Counted from the stretch's first letter, positions 32,120 to 41,781 are shown. The stretch: 48,692 nucleotides of DNA from Alphaproteobacteria bacterium (GCA_013372975.1 JABXIS010000073.1:1-48692), one strand, 5' to 3'. Notes: a model not told the origin generated them from the letters alone. Program-made: numbers and translations.

Positions 32120-34957
32120 ATGTCTGCCGACAACGATCAAAAACGCGATTACCGCGATACAGTATTTCTGCCTAAAACCGATTTCCCCATGCGCGCGGGC
32201 CTGCCGCAGCGCGAGCCAGAGTTTCTGAAGCGCTGGGAAAAGGATGCCATCTACACACAACTTCGGGCTGATGCAAAAGGCCGCGACAAGTTCGTGCTGC
32301 ATGATGGCCCCCCATACGCTAACGGCAACATCCACATCGGGCACGCGATGAACAAGATCCTGAAGGATGTGATCGTGAAGTCGCAGCAGATGCAGGGCAA
32401 GGACGCGCCTTATGTGCCGGGCTGGGACTGTCATGGCTTGCCGATCGAATGGAAGATCGAGGAAAAATACCGCAAGAAGAAGAAAAACAAGGACGATGTG
32501 GACCCAGTGGAATTCCGCAAGGAATGCCGTACGTTCGCCGATGAGTGGATCGGTGTACAGCGGGAAGAATTCAAACGCCTTGGTATCTTTGGTGATTGGG
32601 AAAAACCTTACCTCACGATGGATTTTGATGCAGAAGCACAAATCGTTGAAGAGCTTCTGAAATTTTCGACCTCCGGTGCGCTGTATCGCGGTTCCAAGCC
32701 CGTGATGTGGTCTCCGGTTGAGAAGACGGCCCTTGCCGAGGCAGAGGTTGAATATCACGATCACACCAGTGTTCAGATCGACGTGGCTTTCCCTTGGGTG
32801 AAAGTACCGCACGAAGACGTTGAAGGTGCGCGTGTTGTAATCTGGACAACCACACCTTGGACAATCCCGGCAAACCGTGCCGTTTGTTACGGCCCGGACA
32901 TCGACTATATGGTGATCGAGGTTACTGAGGCAGGTGAAGACGCCACGGTGAAGGTAGGTGATCGTATGGTCGTTGCCGACGCTTTGGCTGTTGAGTTCGT
33001 GAAGCGCGCGCGTGTTGAGAATTATCTCGTGATCAGCCACCTCAAGGGTGCTGATCTTGAAGGTGGCCTTCTGGCCCACCCATGGCGTGGCCAGGGGTAT
33101 GATTTTGATGTGCCAATGCTGCCGGGCGATCACGTCACTACAGATGCCGGTACGGGCTTCGTTCACACGGCGCCTGGCCACGGCGATGACGATTATCAGG
33201 TTGGCCACGTAAAGTTTGGCATTGAGGTGCCTTTCACAGTGGATGAAAGCGGTTGCTATTACGAGCATGTGCCGCTGGTTGCCGGTCAACATGTATACAA
33301 AGTGGCTGATACCATCTGTGAACTGCTCACAGGTGCCGAGGCGCTGATGAGCCAGGGCAAGCTGACGCACAGCTATCCTCATAGCTGGCGTTCGAAAGCG
33401 CCCCTGATCTTCCGCAACACACCACAATGGTTCATCTCCATGGAAAAAACCGGCCTTCGCGCAAAAGCGCTGCAAGGCATTGAGGATACCAACTGGTTCC
33501 CAGCGGTATCCAAGAACCGGATCAATGCCATGGTTGCTGACCGCCCGGATTGGGTGATCTCTCGCCAGCGCGCCTGGGGTGTGCCAATCACCGTGTTTGT
33601 GAACAAGGCCACAGGCGACGTGCTGCAGGATGCAGATGTGAACGCTCGTATTGTTGCCGCCGTCAAGGACGGTGGTGCCGATGCATGGGTTGCCGTTTCC
33701 GCACAGGAATTCCTGGGCGACAAATATGACGCCGATGATTTTGAACAGGTGCACGATATTCTCGACGTGTGGTTTGATAGTGGCTGTACGCACGCCTTTG
33801 TTTGTGAAGGCCGTGAAGACCTGCAGTCGCCTGCCGATCTGTATCTGGAAGGCTCTGACCAGCACCGCGGCTGGTTCCAGTCCAGCCTTCTGGAAAGCTG
33901 CGGCACACGCGGGCATGCCCCGTACAAGAATGTGCTGACCCACGGTTTCACCATGGACGGCGAAGGCCGCAAGATGTCAAAGTCTTTGGGCAACACCGTG
34001 GCGCCCCAAAAGATCATCCAGCAGTATGGCGCTGATATCCTGCGCCTTTGGGTGGTGTCTGTGAACTATATGGAAGATGTCCGTATCGGTGACCAGATCA
34101 TCCAGGGGCAGGTTGATGCCTACAGGAAGATCCGCAACACCATGCGCTACCTTCTTGGTAACCTTGATGGTTTCACCGTAGAAGAGCGTCTGCCAGCGGC
34201 CGAGATGCCCGAGTTGGAGCGTTATATCCTGCACCGCCTGGCTGAACTGGACGAACTGATCCGGGAAAAGGCCAACACGTTTGACTATAACCCGATCTTC
34301 CAGGCGCTTTACCAGTTCTGCATCGTGGAACTCTCAAGCTTCTATTTCGATATCCGCAAGGATGCCCTTTATTGCGATAGCGCTGCGGGCAACCGCCGCC
34401 GGGCAGTACGTACTGTGCTTGATGAAGTGTTCATGCGCCTGACGACCTGGTTCGCGCCAATTCTTGCCTTTACGGCGGAAGAGGTTTGGTTGTCTCGTTT
34501 CGGTGAGACGGCTGAAAGCGTTCACCGCCAGGCATGGATGGAAACACCAGCGGGTTGGAAGAATGAAGCGCTTGCAGAAAAATGGACCATGATCCGTCGT
34601 CTGCGCCGTGTGGTCACCGGTGCGCTGGAACTTGATCGCCGCGAAAAACGCATCGGTTCAAGCCTGCAGGCGGATGTGGCTGTTTATGTGGCTGATCACG
34701 CCTATGTTGATGCGTTGGCGGGCCTTGACGTGGCCGAGCTGATGATCACTTCTTCCGCCAAGGTCGTTGAAGCAGATGCGCCTGAAGGGGCCTTCACACT
34801 CGATGATGTGAAAGGTGTTGCCGTGGTAACGGCGCTTGCAAGCGGCGAGAAGTGTGAACGCTGTTGGGTGGTGTCCGAGGAAGTCGCTGCCCATGGTGAA
34901 CTCTGTAATCGTTGTGCCGATGCCGTTACGGCGATTGACGCACAGGCGGCAGAATAG
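32120..34957 (+). CDS. ileS: Isoleucyl-tRNA synthetase
   Basis: A 945-aa class I synthetase of normal bacterial length. HIGH motif at residues 72-75 (GNIHIGHAMN) and KMSKS at 618-622. The editing domain lies between, with TTTPWTIPANRAV and TDAGTGFVHTAPGHGDDDY. A C-terminal zinc finger reads CERCW, then CNRC. It charges tRNA-Ile. It begins a three-gene block with lspA (7-nt gap) and the BamF-like gene. The 218 nt before it contain no gene and no T-box that I can identify. Confidence 0.98.
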   Translation: MSADNDQKRDYRDTVFLPKTDFPMRAGLPQREPEFLKRWEKDAIYTQLRADAKGRDKFVLHDGPPYANGNIHIGHAMNKILKDVIVKSQQMQGKDAPYVPGWDCHGLPIEWKIEEKYRKKKKNKDDVDPVEFRKECRTFADEWIGVQREEFKRLGIFGDWEKPYLTMDFDAEAQIVEELLKFSTSGALYRGSKPVMWSPVEKTALAEAEVEYHDHTSVQIDVAFPWVKVPHEDVEGARVVIWTTTPWTIPANRAVCYGPDIDYMVIEVTEAGEDATVKVGDRMVVADALAVEFVKRARVENYLVISHLKGADLEGGLLAHPWRGQGYDFDVPMLPGDHVTTDAGTGFVHTAPGHGDDDYQVGHVKFGIEVPFTVDESGCYYEHVPLVAGQHVYKVADTICELLTGAEALMSQGKLTHSYPHSWRSKAPLIFRNTPQWFISMEKTGLRAKALQGIEDTNWFPAVSKNRINAMVADRPDWVISRQRAWGVPITVFVNKATGDVLQDADVNARIVAAVKDGGADAWVAVSAQEFLGDKYDADDFEQVHDILDVWFDSGCTHAFVCEGREDLQSPADLYLEGSDQHRGWFQSSLLESCGTRGHAPYKNVLTHGFTMDGEGRKMSKSLGNTVAPQKIIQQYGADILRLWVVSVNYMEDVRIGDQIIQGQVDAYRKIRNTMRYLLGNLDGFTVEERLPAAEMPELERYILHRLAELDELIREKANTFDYNPIFQALYQFCIVELSSFYFDIRKDALYCDSAAGNRRRAVRTVLDEVFMRLTTWFAPILAFTAEEVWLSRFGETAESVHRQAWMETPAGWKNEALAEKWTMIRRLRRVVTGALELDRREKRIGSSLQADVAVYVADHAYVDALAGLDVAELMITSSAKVVEADAPEGAFTLDDVKGVAVVTALASGEKCERCWVVSEEVAAHGELCNRCADAVTAIDAQAAE

Positions 34958-34964
34958 GCGCAGC

Positions 34965-35498
34965 ATGGCAGGCCCATATTTCAAAAACGGGCTCATTGGG
35001 GCCGCGGGGTTGCTCGCGGCCGACCAGCTTTCCAAATGGTGGATCCTGAACATCTTCAACCTGCCAGAAAAAGGCAGTGTTGAGATACTGCCTTTCTTCA
35101 GCCTGAGCATGGTTTGGAACTATGGCATCTCCATGGGTATCCCGCTTGGCGATTCGCTGGGGAAGTGGGGTATCATCGTGCTCACCGCCGTGATCAGCGT
35201 CTGGGTTACCAAATGGTTGCATGATACGCCCAAGAAGATCGAAGGCTGGGGCCTTGCGATGATTCTTGGGGGGGCTATCGGCAATATCATCGACCGTTTC
35301 ATCCATGGCGCGGTGGTGGATTTCCTGCATTTCCATTATGCGGGCTATAATTTCTATGTTTTCAATGTGGCAGACAGTGCAATCACCATTGGTGTGGCGC
35401 TTTTGCTGATTGATGGGTTGCGGGGCGGCGAGAAAGGCCCTAAAAATGCCTCAAAGGCTGGCGAAGGTTCGGCCAGCCACGAAGGAGAGAGTTCATGA
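34965..35498 (+). CDS. lspA: Lipoprotein signal peptidase II
   Basis: A 177-aa inner-membrane aspartic protease that removes the signal peptide of diacylglyceryl-modified prolipoproteins. Family boxes are ADQLSKWWIL, VWNYGISMGIPLG, GGAIGNIIDRFIHGAVVDFL and FNVADSAITIG; the two catalytic Asp are in NIIDR and VADS. The start at 34965 gives a normal length. The stop overlaps the next start as ATGA. Its co-expression with a lipoprotein gene is fitting. The last about 25 residues are polar and variable. Confidence 0.96.
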   Translation: MAGPYFKNGLIGAAGLLAADQLSKWWILNIFNLPEKGSVEILPFFSLSMVWNYGISMGIPLGDSLGKWGIIVLTAVISVWVTKWLHDTPKKIEGWGLAMILGGAIGNIIDRFIHGAVVDFLHFHYAGYNFYVFNVADSAITIGVALLLIDGLRGGEKGPKNASKAGEGSASHEGESS

Positions 35499-35920
35499 AT
35501 CTCAAGTCTGTTCTGTTTATTGGTGCTGCGGCGCTTACCTTGACCGCCTGTGGGGGCGGCAAGATGAGCCCTGACGAATTTGAGGTTGTGAGCCGCGCGC
35601 CACTGGTGGTGCCGCCTGAAGCTGATCTGGCGCCGCCGCGTCCGGGTGTTCCAAATGCGCAGACAATTGATCCTGGCCAGCAGGCTTACGAAGCCCTGTT
35701 CCCGGATGAGGATATCAAGCGTTCGAAGCCAAAAAGTGTTTCCGAGCGTGAGCTTCTTTCCCGCCTCGCCTTCAGCGATGCTGATGTTCGCTCAAATGCG
35801 GGCCAGAAAGATCTGGCTGTAGTGAAGAAAACGCTGCTGCTTGCGGAAATTCTGGAGGCGGAAGAGCGCCAGTACAGCAGCGACAATATCTCTATTGAGC
35901 GCGTGTCTTCCAGCCGCTAG
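35495..35920 (+). CDS. bamF: BamF-like lipoprotein (DUF3035)
   Basis: A 141-aa lipoprotein with signal peptide and lipobox LTAC (Cys19). The mature part has DEFEVVSRAPLVVPPEADLAPP, the signature of DUF3035, an alphaproteobacterial accessory of the outer-membrane beta-barrel assembly machine named BamF. It should be anchored to the inner face of the outer membrane with BamA. It is translationally coupled to lspA (ATGA), and a terminator follows. Confidence 0.88.
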   Translation: MNLKSVLFIGAAALTLTACGGGKMSPDEFEVVSRAPLVVPPEADLAPPRPGVPNAQTIDPGQQAYEALFPDEDIKRSKPKSVSERELLSRLAFSDADVRSNAGQKDLAVVKKTLLLAEILEAEERQYSSDNISIERVSSSR

Positions 35921-35943
35921 GTTTGGCAGACAATAGAATGATC

Positions 35944-35971
35944 AAAGGCTGCGGTTTTCGCGGCCTTTTTT
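35944..35971 (+). terminator. Rho-independent terminator after bamF
   Basis: AAAGGCTGCG - GTTTT - CGCGGCCTTT forms a 10-bp stem with one G-U pair, followed by a T run. It ends the ileS-lspA-bamF transcript and overlaps the end of the convergent AraC gene. Confidence 0.88.
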
Positions 35972-36998
35972 ATTGCGCTGGCGGTGCTATCTTCCCTTTG
36001 CGATAAGCTGAAGGTGAGGTGCCGGTTTCTGTTTTGAACGCTGTATTGAAGACAGACTTGGTGGCGAAGCCCGATCGGTGAGCAATGTCGATCACGCTGG
36101 CGCCCGGTTCTGCTACCAGCAGGTTACAGGCATGCTGGATACGGTATCGCCGTATTTCGCCCTTGAAGCTGTTGCCTGACGACCGGTTGATCGCTTCTGA
36201 CACTTCCCTCGGTAGCGCCGCCAATGCATCTGCCACGTCCGAGATCTTGAGGTCTTCCTGAAGATAGGCCTGTTCTTTTTCCATGAATGCAGCAAAGACA
36301 TCATAGAGCTGCCTGTCGTCGGCGGTTGCGTCGCGTTTTGGTGGGCGTGGCTGGCGGCCTAAAAACACCTCTGGTTTCACTAGGGCCCACCAAAGCAGAG
36401 TCAGCGTGACAATGCTGATGCCAATGGATTTCATGATGATAAGCCACAGCGGCGCATGCCAGCTATTGTCGAGGACATAGACCGAAAAGGCCGTGACCTT
36501 CAGAAGGGAGAGGCCTGCTGTGGCCATTGCAAGCAGGCTCGCCCAGGCGAGCCATGCCCCATTTTTCCCAGCCCTGTGGTGTGTCAGAATGAGGGACAGG
36601 GCAGCCAAAACATATATCAGCCGTATTGCCGACATGACGGCATAGATCCAGCCCCAATTTGTATAGGGTGTGACAGCGGCGGCAATGAGCAAGGCAGCAG
36701 CGCCACCCAGATGTTTCCAGTGAGGACGTCCGGTATGATCGCTGCTTTTTGTTCGCACCAACCACCAGATGGCAGGGCCCTCAAGCCCACCAAATAGCAG
36801 TATGGCAAGGCCATTCAGCGGCGTGGCGTTTCCATATGACCAGGCAAACACGGCATAGTTTGCGGCAAAGACAGCAAAGACAAATTGCACTGCAAAGGAT
36901 GCCTTTCCCCGTCGTGCATAGGCGAACAACAGAAGGGCGGATACTGCGATCAAAAGGGCAAGGGCTGGCGGGAGAAGTCCGATTGTCACTTTGTGCAT
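35970..36998 (-). CDS. AraC-family regulator with N-terminal membrane domain
   Basis: A 342-aa protein. The N-terminal part (about residues 5-205) has six or seven hydrophobic helices. The C-terminal part (about 225-340) is an AraC/XylS double helix-turn-helix: LKISDVADALAALPREVSEA, then GASVIDIAHRSGFATKSVFN with the conserved TGTSPSAYRKG at the end. Such proteins sense a membrane or periplasmic signal and bind DNA with the cytoplasmic domain. It is divergent from the secreted protein gene at 37140 across 141 nt, so that gene is a natural candidate target. Confidence 0.9.
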   Translation of the reverse strand: MHKVTIGLLPPALALLIAVSALLLFAYARRGKASFAVQFVFAVFAANYAVFAWSYGNATPLNGLAILLFGGLEGPAIWWLVRTKSSDHTGRPHWKHLGGAAALLIAAAVTPYTNWGWIYAVMSAIRLIYVLAALSLILTHHRAGKNGAWLAWASLLAMATAGLSLLKVTAFSVYVLDNSWHAPLWLIIMKSIGISIVTLTLLWWALVKPEVFLGRQPRPPKRDATADDRQLYDVFAAFMEKEQAYLQEDLKISDVADALAALPREVSEAINRSSGNSFKGEIRRYRIQHACNLLVAEPGASVIDIAHRSGFATKSVFNTAFKTETGTSPSAYRKGKIAPPAQ

Positions 36999-37139
36999 CC
37001 TGTTTTGGCCGGGTTTCCGGCTACAAATAGTTCTGTTTCGTGTTTCAGGTCGATCAGGAAATCAGTTCACGCTTCCTATCATGCCGGGGCTGGTATTGGT
37101 ACTGCCAGCCAGCCAATAACATAAGGATTGGAGGATAGA

Positions 37140-38297
37140 ATGAAGGCAAGTTTCTTGTCATTTCTTTTGTTTGCGCTGGCGCCTTCAGCGTGGGCAGATG
37201 CGGAAGTGCGATATTTCGCGGGTATGGCCGGGGTTATTACACCCATGATGGAATATATTCCAAAAGGTGAGATTGATGCCGACAAAGCAGCCCGAATAGA
37301 CCATTACCGCGTGGCCTATGACCCCGAGGGGCGGTTCAGCAGCATCAAATATTTCTCGCGCGGGCGCCCTTCCAGCAAGGCCTATTTCCAGACCCACGAG
37401 GTCCGCTACAGCTACACGGGCAATAAACGCATTCGGGAGTATTTTGCTGAGGATGGCGCGCCCACACCTATGTGGCGGCACTATTACAGATCGCAAAATA
37501 TCCAACGTGAGGTTTATACCCGTGTAGGTGATGTTGTGACACTTCATATGTATGGCCTGGATGGTGAGCGCGTCACCGCAGGGACCGAAAGCTTCGAATT
37601 CCGGGCAGACCACAGTGACCCGCGCGGGTTTATCCAAACCCAGTTCAAGGCCGACGGATCGCCCAACGTAATTTTCAGTTATTTGCCGTTCGAAACCTCG
37701 GTCATTACTCGCAACGAGTTTGGGTATTTGTATCAAATTCTGCAGATTGACCCGGAGACAAGTGAGGTGATCAATCACCCCGAGGCCGGTTTTGCCGAAA
37801 TGCGACTAATATTCGATGCCCTTGGCAGCGAAAATGGTTGGGAATTCAGAAATGCGGCGGGCGATCTGGTTGACCGTGCGGCTACGGCTGTTGACCCTGG
37901 CTATGCACGCTGGATTTATGAATTTGAATGGGAAGACCGAGCACTTGGCAGGTTCCGTGTGCTTCACGAACGCTATGAAACCGCAGCTGGAGAACAATTC
38001 TGCTCGGGTGGCATTATCTGTGCCCGCCAAATGGGGGTAGATGCCCACCGTAATGTAACCTCAAGCGCCACGTTTGGGGTTGATGGTGAACTGGTTATTG
38101 ATCCTGACGCCGGCTTTGCAAAAGTGGAAAGCGCATATGATGGCAGGAACAGGCGCACGGAACAGCGTTTCTATGCCTCGGATGGTGCGTTGCGCACAGA
38201 AGGTGTTGCCGTCCGCCGTTTCGTCTATGGGGAAGGGGGTGCGCCTGTGGTCACAGAATTTGATCACACCGGCGCAAAAATAGAGAAAGCTGAATAG
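37140..38297 (+). CDS. Secreted hypothetical protein with YD/MORN-like repeated strands
   Basis: A 385-aa protein. The ATG at 37140 has a strong GGAGGA 5 nt upstream and starts a signal peptide (KASFLSFLLFALAPSAWA). The mature protein is rich in Tyr, Asp, Phe and Gly, with repeated strand-turn units such as DHYRVAYDPEGRFSSIKYF, IREYFAEDGAPTPMW and TEQRFYASDGALRTEG. These resemble YD or toxin_YwqK/MORN-type beta repeats but I cannot assign a named family. Two cysteines (CSGGIICARQ) may pair. Divergent from the membrane AraC regulator. Confidence 0.7.
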   Translation: MKASFLSFLLFALAPSAWADAEVRYFAGMAGVITPMMEYIPKGEIDADKAARIDHYRVAYDPEGRFSSIKYFSRGRPSSKAYFQTHEVRYSYTGNKRIREYFAEDGAPTPMWRHYYRSQNIQREVYTRVGDVVTLHMYGLDGERVTAGTESFEFRADHSDPRGFIQTQFKADGSPNVIFSYLPFETSVITRNEFGYLYQILQIDPETSEVINHPEAGFAEMRLIFDALGSENGWEFRNAAGDLVDRAATAVDPGYARWIYEFEWEDRALGRFRVLHERYETAAGEQFCSGGIICARQMGVDAHRNVTSSATFGVDGELVIDPDAGFAKVESAYDGRNRRTEQRFYASDGALRTEGVAVRRFVYGEGGAPVVTEFDHTGAKIEKAE

Positions 38298-38303
38298 CAA
38301 GTG

Positions 38304-38333
38304 TGAGAAACGTCTTAAGGCAGGCGTTTCTCA
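38304..38333. terminator. Hairpin between convergent genes
   Basis: TGAGAAACG and CGTTTCTCA form a 9-bp perfect inverted repeat with a 12-nt loop. It lies just after the stop at 38297 and overlaps the 3' end of the convergent SRPBCC gene. No clear T tract is present. Confidence 0.5.
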
Positions 38334-38848
38334 TATTCCGCTTCCATGGGCATGAAAGCACCCCAGAAAGGCGGCGGGTTTTTGCCTTCCAACACCTGGA
38401 TCATAATACCCACATGTACATGCCAGCCGGCAGACACGCCAATGATGGTTTCGCGATTTGGAAGCTTGCGGTGGGTGATCGTCAGAAGCGTCATGTCGCC
38501 CTTCGGTTCCAGTTCGAACATCACTTCGGAATCGGGGGCCTCGCCTTCGTTCCAGGTGTAGGCCAACAGGCGGGGCGGATCGATCGCTGTAATGGTGCCC
38601 AAGAGTTCTGTGGTGCAATCATATTTTTTATATTTTTCAGGCACGTCTTCTGGCGTGGCGGACAGGGTGGCATGGTCGAACAAATGTTCTACCTTGCCGC
38701 CTAGGTGCAATTCCATTTCGCCCCGGCCAAGCCAAGTCCCGCGTTTTTCGCTATCTGTCAGATAAAGCCAAACCGTATCGATGCTGGCGGGCAGCATACG
38801 TTCAAGGCGCACGGTGCCGGGTTCCAAAAGGGTGGCAAACTCATTCAT
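38315..38848 (-). CDS. SRPBCC / AHSA1-like domain protein
   Basis: A 177-aa protein with the AHSA1 (Aha1-C-terminal-like) fold: RMLPASIDTVWLYLTDSEKRGTW near the start, LLAYTWNEGEAPDSEVMFEL in the middle and a C-terminal helix. In bacteria, AHSA1-type proteins are very often encoded after an ArsR regulator, as here, with an 8-nt overlap that implies coupling. The ligand or function is unknown. Together with the regulator it forms a small self-controlled operon. Confidence 0.9.
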   Translation of the reverse strand: MNEFATLLEPGTVRLERMLPASIDTVWLYLTDSEKRGTWLGRGEMELHLGGKVEHLFDHATLSATPEDVPEKYKKYDCTTELLGTITAIDPPRLLAYTWNEGEAPDSEVMFELEPKGDMTLLTITHRKLPNRETIIGVSAGWHVHVGIMIQVLEGKNPPPFWGAFMPMEAEYEKRLP

Positions 38849-39203
38849 TATCCAAATTCTCCAGTTTCTTTTCCAGCGAGGCTGTCTTCAATGCAGCTTC
38901 AAGAGCATCAAGGCGGCCTGCCCAGAATTTCTGATAGCGTTCCGTCCATTCATGCGCTTCCCTCAGCACCGTGGCATCCAGCCGGCAAATATGGGTTCGG
39001 CCTTTTACCTCGCGTGATACAAGTCCCGCATTTTCCAGCTTCTTCACATGTTTGGAGGCGGCGGCGAGCGACATCTCATAAGGTGCCGCAAGGTCACTGA
39101 CCGTGGCCTCGCCGTGCGCGAGGGTGGCGAGCATGCCGCGCCGCGTGGGATCCGCGAGAGCAGCAAAAGTGGCGTCTAGCCGTTCTGATAATTGCTTAAC
39201 CAT
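38841..39203 (-). CDS. ArsR-family transcriptional regulator
   Basis: A 120-aa winged-helix repressor: FAALADPTRRGMLATLAHGE, then VSDLAAPYEMSLAAASKHVK (recognition helix), then AGLVSREVKGRTHICRLD (wing). No metal-binding CxC motif is visible, in line with the non-metal ArsR group that precedes AHSA1-type genes. Its start codon lies inside a TTAACC-ATGT-GGTTAA palindrome, with a second similar site 39 bp upstream, indicating negative autoregulation. Confidence 0.92.
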   Translation of the reverse strand: MVKQLSERLDATFAALADPTRRGMLATLAHGEATVSDLAAPYEMSLAAASKHVKKLENAGLVSREVKGRTHICRLDATVLREAHEWTERYQKFWAGRLDALEAALKTASLEKKLENLDNE

Positions 39204-39211
39204 GTGGTTAA
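39196..39211. promoter_or_regulatory. Operator-like palindrome over the arsR start codon
   Basis: TTAACC-ATGT-GGTTAA, a perfect 6-bp-arm palindrome. The ArsR start codon occupies its centre, so binding could block both transcription and access to the start. Confidence 0.7.
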
Positions 39212-39234
39212 ATATATTGATGTGATTTCAATTG

Positions 39235-39250
39235 TCAACCATTTGGTTAA
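39235..39250. promoter_or_regulatory. Second operator-like site upstream of arsR
   Basis: TCAACC-ATTT-GGTTAA repeats the first site with one arm mismatch. The centres are 39 bp apart, and both sites are followed by AAATATA, so about 17 bases are directly repeated. Confidence 0.7.
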
Positions 39251-39331
39251 ATATAAATTTGAAATTGTCATTCTGATAGGCATGAAGGTTGCAAAAAGAT
39301 TCGGTGCCGGTTGCGTACCAAGGATAGCGGG

Positions 39332-39763
39332 ATGCAGGTATCAGGATCAGAAGCTATGACGCAACATACTGAAATAAATGAAGAAAGTGGCACCCCTTGT
39401 GGGGAGGGCGTTGCCGCACCAAGCTTCCAGGCGATCCTCGAACACATTGAGGGGACCGATGAAGCACGCATTATTGCCCACCAACCGGATGGAATTGCCG
39501 AGTTCGGCGTGGTGGGGTGGGCAATGCATGCCCTGGAGACAGAATCATATTTGGTGGCCAAGCGCGGCCTGATGGCCGACGAGGGCCTCACTCGCGGTGA
39601 TCTGGGGCATATGAGTGCCGCCGCCCGCGTGGTGTTTGAAGCGCGGGTGTTTGATCGGCTGCGCACCGATTACGCCATGGGCGCGGCCATCATGCAGAAA
39701 GAGAAGCGGGGTAAAAAGAAACACCTCAATATGTGTTTCGCCGTGCCGATCCCTGACCCCTAG
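39332..39763 (+). CDS. Hypothetical protein (143 aa)
   Basis: I do not recognise the family. The start at 39332 is preferred for AAGGA about 8 nt upstream, with an ATG at 39356 as the alternative. It appears globular and mixed alpha/beta: SFQAILEHIEGTDEARIIAH, then IAEFGVVGWAMHALETESYL and a helix ARVVFEARVFDRLRTDYAMG. The C-terminus is basic (KEKRGKKKH). No signal peptide is visible. The gene is divergent from arsR and followed by mutL. Confidence 0.6.
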   Translation: MQVSGSEAMTQHTEINEESGTPCGEGVAAPSFQAILEHIEGTDEARIIAHQPDGIAEFGVVGWAMHALETESYLVAKRGLMADEGLTRGDLGHMSAAARVVFEARVFDRLRTDYAMGAAIMQKEKRGKKKHLNMCFAVPIPDP

Positions 39764-39774
39764 ATATCCCCTCC

Positions 39775-39791
39775 GGTGGGCGGTGCCCACC
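39775..39791. other. Short hairpin before mutL
   Basis: GGTGGGC - GGT - GCCCACC, a perfect 7-bp stem with a 3-nt loop, 12 nt after the upstream stop. No T tract follows, so its role as a terminator is doubtful. Confidence 0.35.
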
Positions 39792-39852
39792 AATATCTCC
39801 CTGCCTTCTGATCTTTCTTCCATGGTGCAAAAAAGCCTGTTAGGTTGCCGCC

Positions 39853-41781
39853 ATGACCAGCCAGAACAGACACGACCTGCCGAAAAAAGCAGGCATCATT
39901 CATCTTCTTTCCGAACGCACAATCAACCGTATTGCTGCCGGTGAAGTTGTTGAGCGCCCCGCCAGTGCCGTGAAGGAACTGGTGGAAAATTCAGTTGATG
40001 CAGGTGCCACCCGCGTGGATGTGGTGATGCGCGATGGTGGCAAGGAACTGATCCAGGTTCTGGATGATGGCTGCGGCATGGATGCAGACGAACTTTCGCT
40101 GGCGGTAGAACGTCATGCCACTTCAAAACTTACAGATGATGATCTGGTGAATATCGGCTCCCTCGGGTTCCGGGGCGAGGCCTTGGCATCCATTGGTGCG
40201 GTGGCGCGCCTTGCTGTTACCTCGAAGGCGTCAGGATCAGATGAGGCCTGGGCTGTGCGCGTTGAAGGCGGCCACAAGCATGAGGTGGAACCGGCAGCGC
40301 TTACATCTGGCACGCGCATTGAAGTGCGGGATTTGTTTTATGCCACGCCTGCGCGCCTCAAGTTCATGAAAACTGCACGCACGGAATACTCTCAGGCGGG
40401 CGATGTGATCAAGCGCCTTGCCATGGCGCATCCTGAAGTGGCTTTCACATTATCGGACGGGGAGCGCACCACCTTTCGCGCCCCGCAGGTGGCCACCCTC
40501 ACGGGGGATGCGCGGCTTGAACGTTTGGGTGCGATCCTCGGCAAGGAGTTCCGTGAAAACGCGCTTGAAATTGATGCTGAGCGAGAAGGCCTCCGGCTCT
40601 CTGGCTTTGCCGGGCTGCCCACCTATTCGCGCGGTAATGCCCAGCACCAGTATCTGTTTGTGAATGGCCGCCCGGTGAAAGACAAGCTTCTGAACGGGGC
40701 GGTGCGCGGAGCCTATCAGGATTATCTGGCGCGGGACAGACACCCCATTTTGGCGCTGTTCCTTGATGTGCCCTCAAGCTTTGTGGATGTAAATGTGCAC
40801 CCGGCGAAGGCCGAGGTGCGCTTCAAGGACGCGGGGCTGGTGCGCGGGTTGATTGTTTCCGCTCTCAGGCACGCGCTGGCGGCGGCCGGGCACCGGGCGT
40901 CCACCACTGTTGCAGGTGCGGCCCTTGGCGCCATGCGGCCGCATGAGGGGATATCGTCATCGCTGCCGTGGAACCGGGGCATGGGCGAGCGCCCAACCTT
41001 GCCGCAGGGTTTCCGCGAGGCAGCGGAACAAATGTATGCGCCCCAATCCAACCAGTATGGCGGCTTTGGGGAAGACAGCCAGCTAGCGCTTGACCGCACG
41101 GGTGATATCGCCGCCCCAAGTGCAAGGCCGGTGGACGAACAGGCACCCTATGGTTCTGGCCCCGGCGTGGCCGAGCTGCCGCCCCAGCGGGCACCCGAGG
41201 ATTTCCCTCTTGGCACCGCGCGGGGCCAGGTGCATGCCACCTATATCGTCAGCCAAACAACAGACGGCATCGTGATTGTGGACCAGCATGCCGCCCACGA
41301 ACGGCTGGTGTATGAACGCATGAAAAAACAGATCGCCGCCACCGGCGTGGCCAAGCAAAGCCTGCTGCTGCCTGAAGTGGTGGAGCTGGAAGATGGCCCG
41401 GCCGAACGTCTGCTCAAACGGGTGGACGAACTTGAAGCCCTGGGCCTTGTGATCGAACCCTTTGGCGAGGGCGCTGTGATGGTGCGCGAAGTGCCAGCGA
41501 TGCTCGGTAAGCTGGATGTGCCGGGCCTTGTGCGCGATCTGGCAGACGAACTGACAGAACTGGATGAAGCCCTCTCGCTCAAGGAGCGGCTTGAAGAAGT
41601 CTGCGGCACCATGGCCTGCCACGGCAGCGTGCGCGCGGGCCGCAGGCTAACGGTGGATGAGATGAACGCGCTGTTGCGCGAGATGGAAGCCACGCCGCAT
41701 TCAGGCCAATGCAACCATGGCCGCCCCACCTATGTGGAGCTGAAGCTTTCGGACATCGAAAAACTTTTTGGGAGACGGTAG
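39853..41781 (+). CDS. mutL: DNA mismatch repair protein MutL
   Basis: A 642-aa protein. The GHKL ATPase domain has [20 protein letters not shown] with ENSVDAG, then DDGCGM and [11 protein letters not shown]. The C-terminal dimerisation domain has the endonuclease motif [12 protein letters not shown], matching DQHA(X)2E(X)4E, plus a C-N-H-G-R-P motif near the end and ACHGSVRAG. It should therefore nick DNA itself, as in bacteria without MutH. The linker (about residues 340-450) is low complexity, as is normal. The next gene starts within its stop codon. Confidence 0.97.
   Translation: MTSQNRHDLPKKAGIIHLLSERTINRIAAGEVVERPASAVKELVENSVDAGATRVDVVMRDGGKELIQVLDDGCGMDADELSLAVERHATSKLTDDDLVNIGSLGFRGEALASIGAVARLAVTSKASGSDEAWAVRVEGGHKHEVEPAALTSGTRIEVRDLFYATPARLKFMKTARTEYSQAGDVIKRLAMAHPEVAFTLSDGERTTFRAPQVATLTGDARLERLGAILGKEFRENALEIDAEREGLRLSGFAGLPTYSRGNAQHQYLFVNGRPVKDKLLNGAVRGAYQDYLARDRHPILALFLDVPSSFVDVNVHPAKAEVRFKDAGLVRGLIVSALRHALAAAGHRASTTVAGAALGAMRPHEGISSSLPWNRGMGERPTLPQGFREAAEQMYAPQSNQYGGFGEDSQLALDRTGDIAAPSARPVDEQAPYGSGPGVAELPPQRAPEDFPLGTARGQVHATYIVSQTTDGIVIVDQHAAHERLVYERMKKQIAATGVAKQSLLLPEVVELEDGPAERLLKRVDELEALGLVIEPFGEGAVMVREVPAMLGKLDVPGLVRDLADELTELDEALSLKERLEEVCGTMACHGSVRAGRRLTVDEMNALLREMEATPHSGQCNHGRPTYVELKLSDIEKLFGRR

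Noticed and set aside
32114-33943. Open 609-codon frame on the minus strand
   Set aside because: It is antisense to the conserved core of ileS, with a composition typical of a shadow frame (many His, Arg and Cys).
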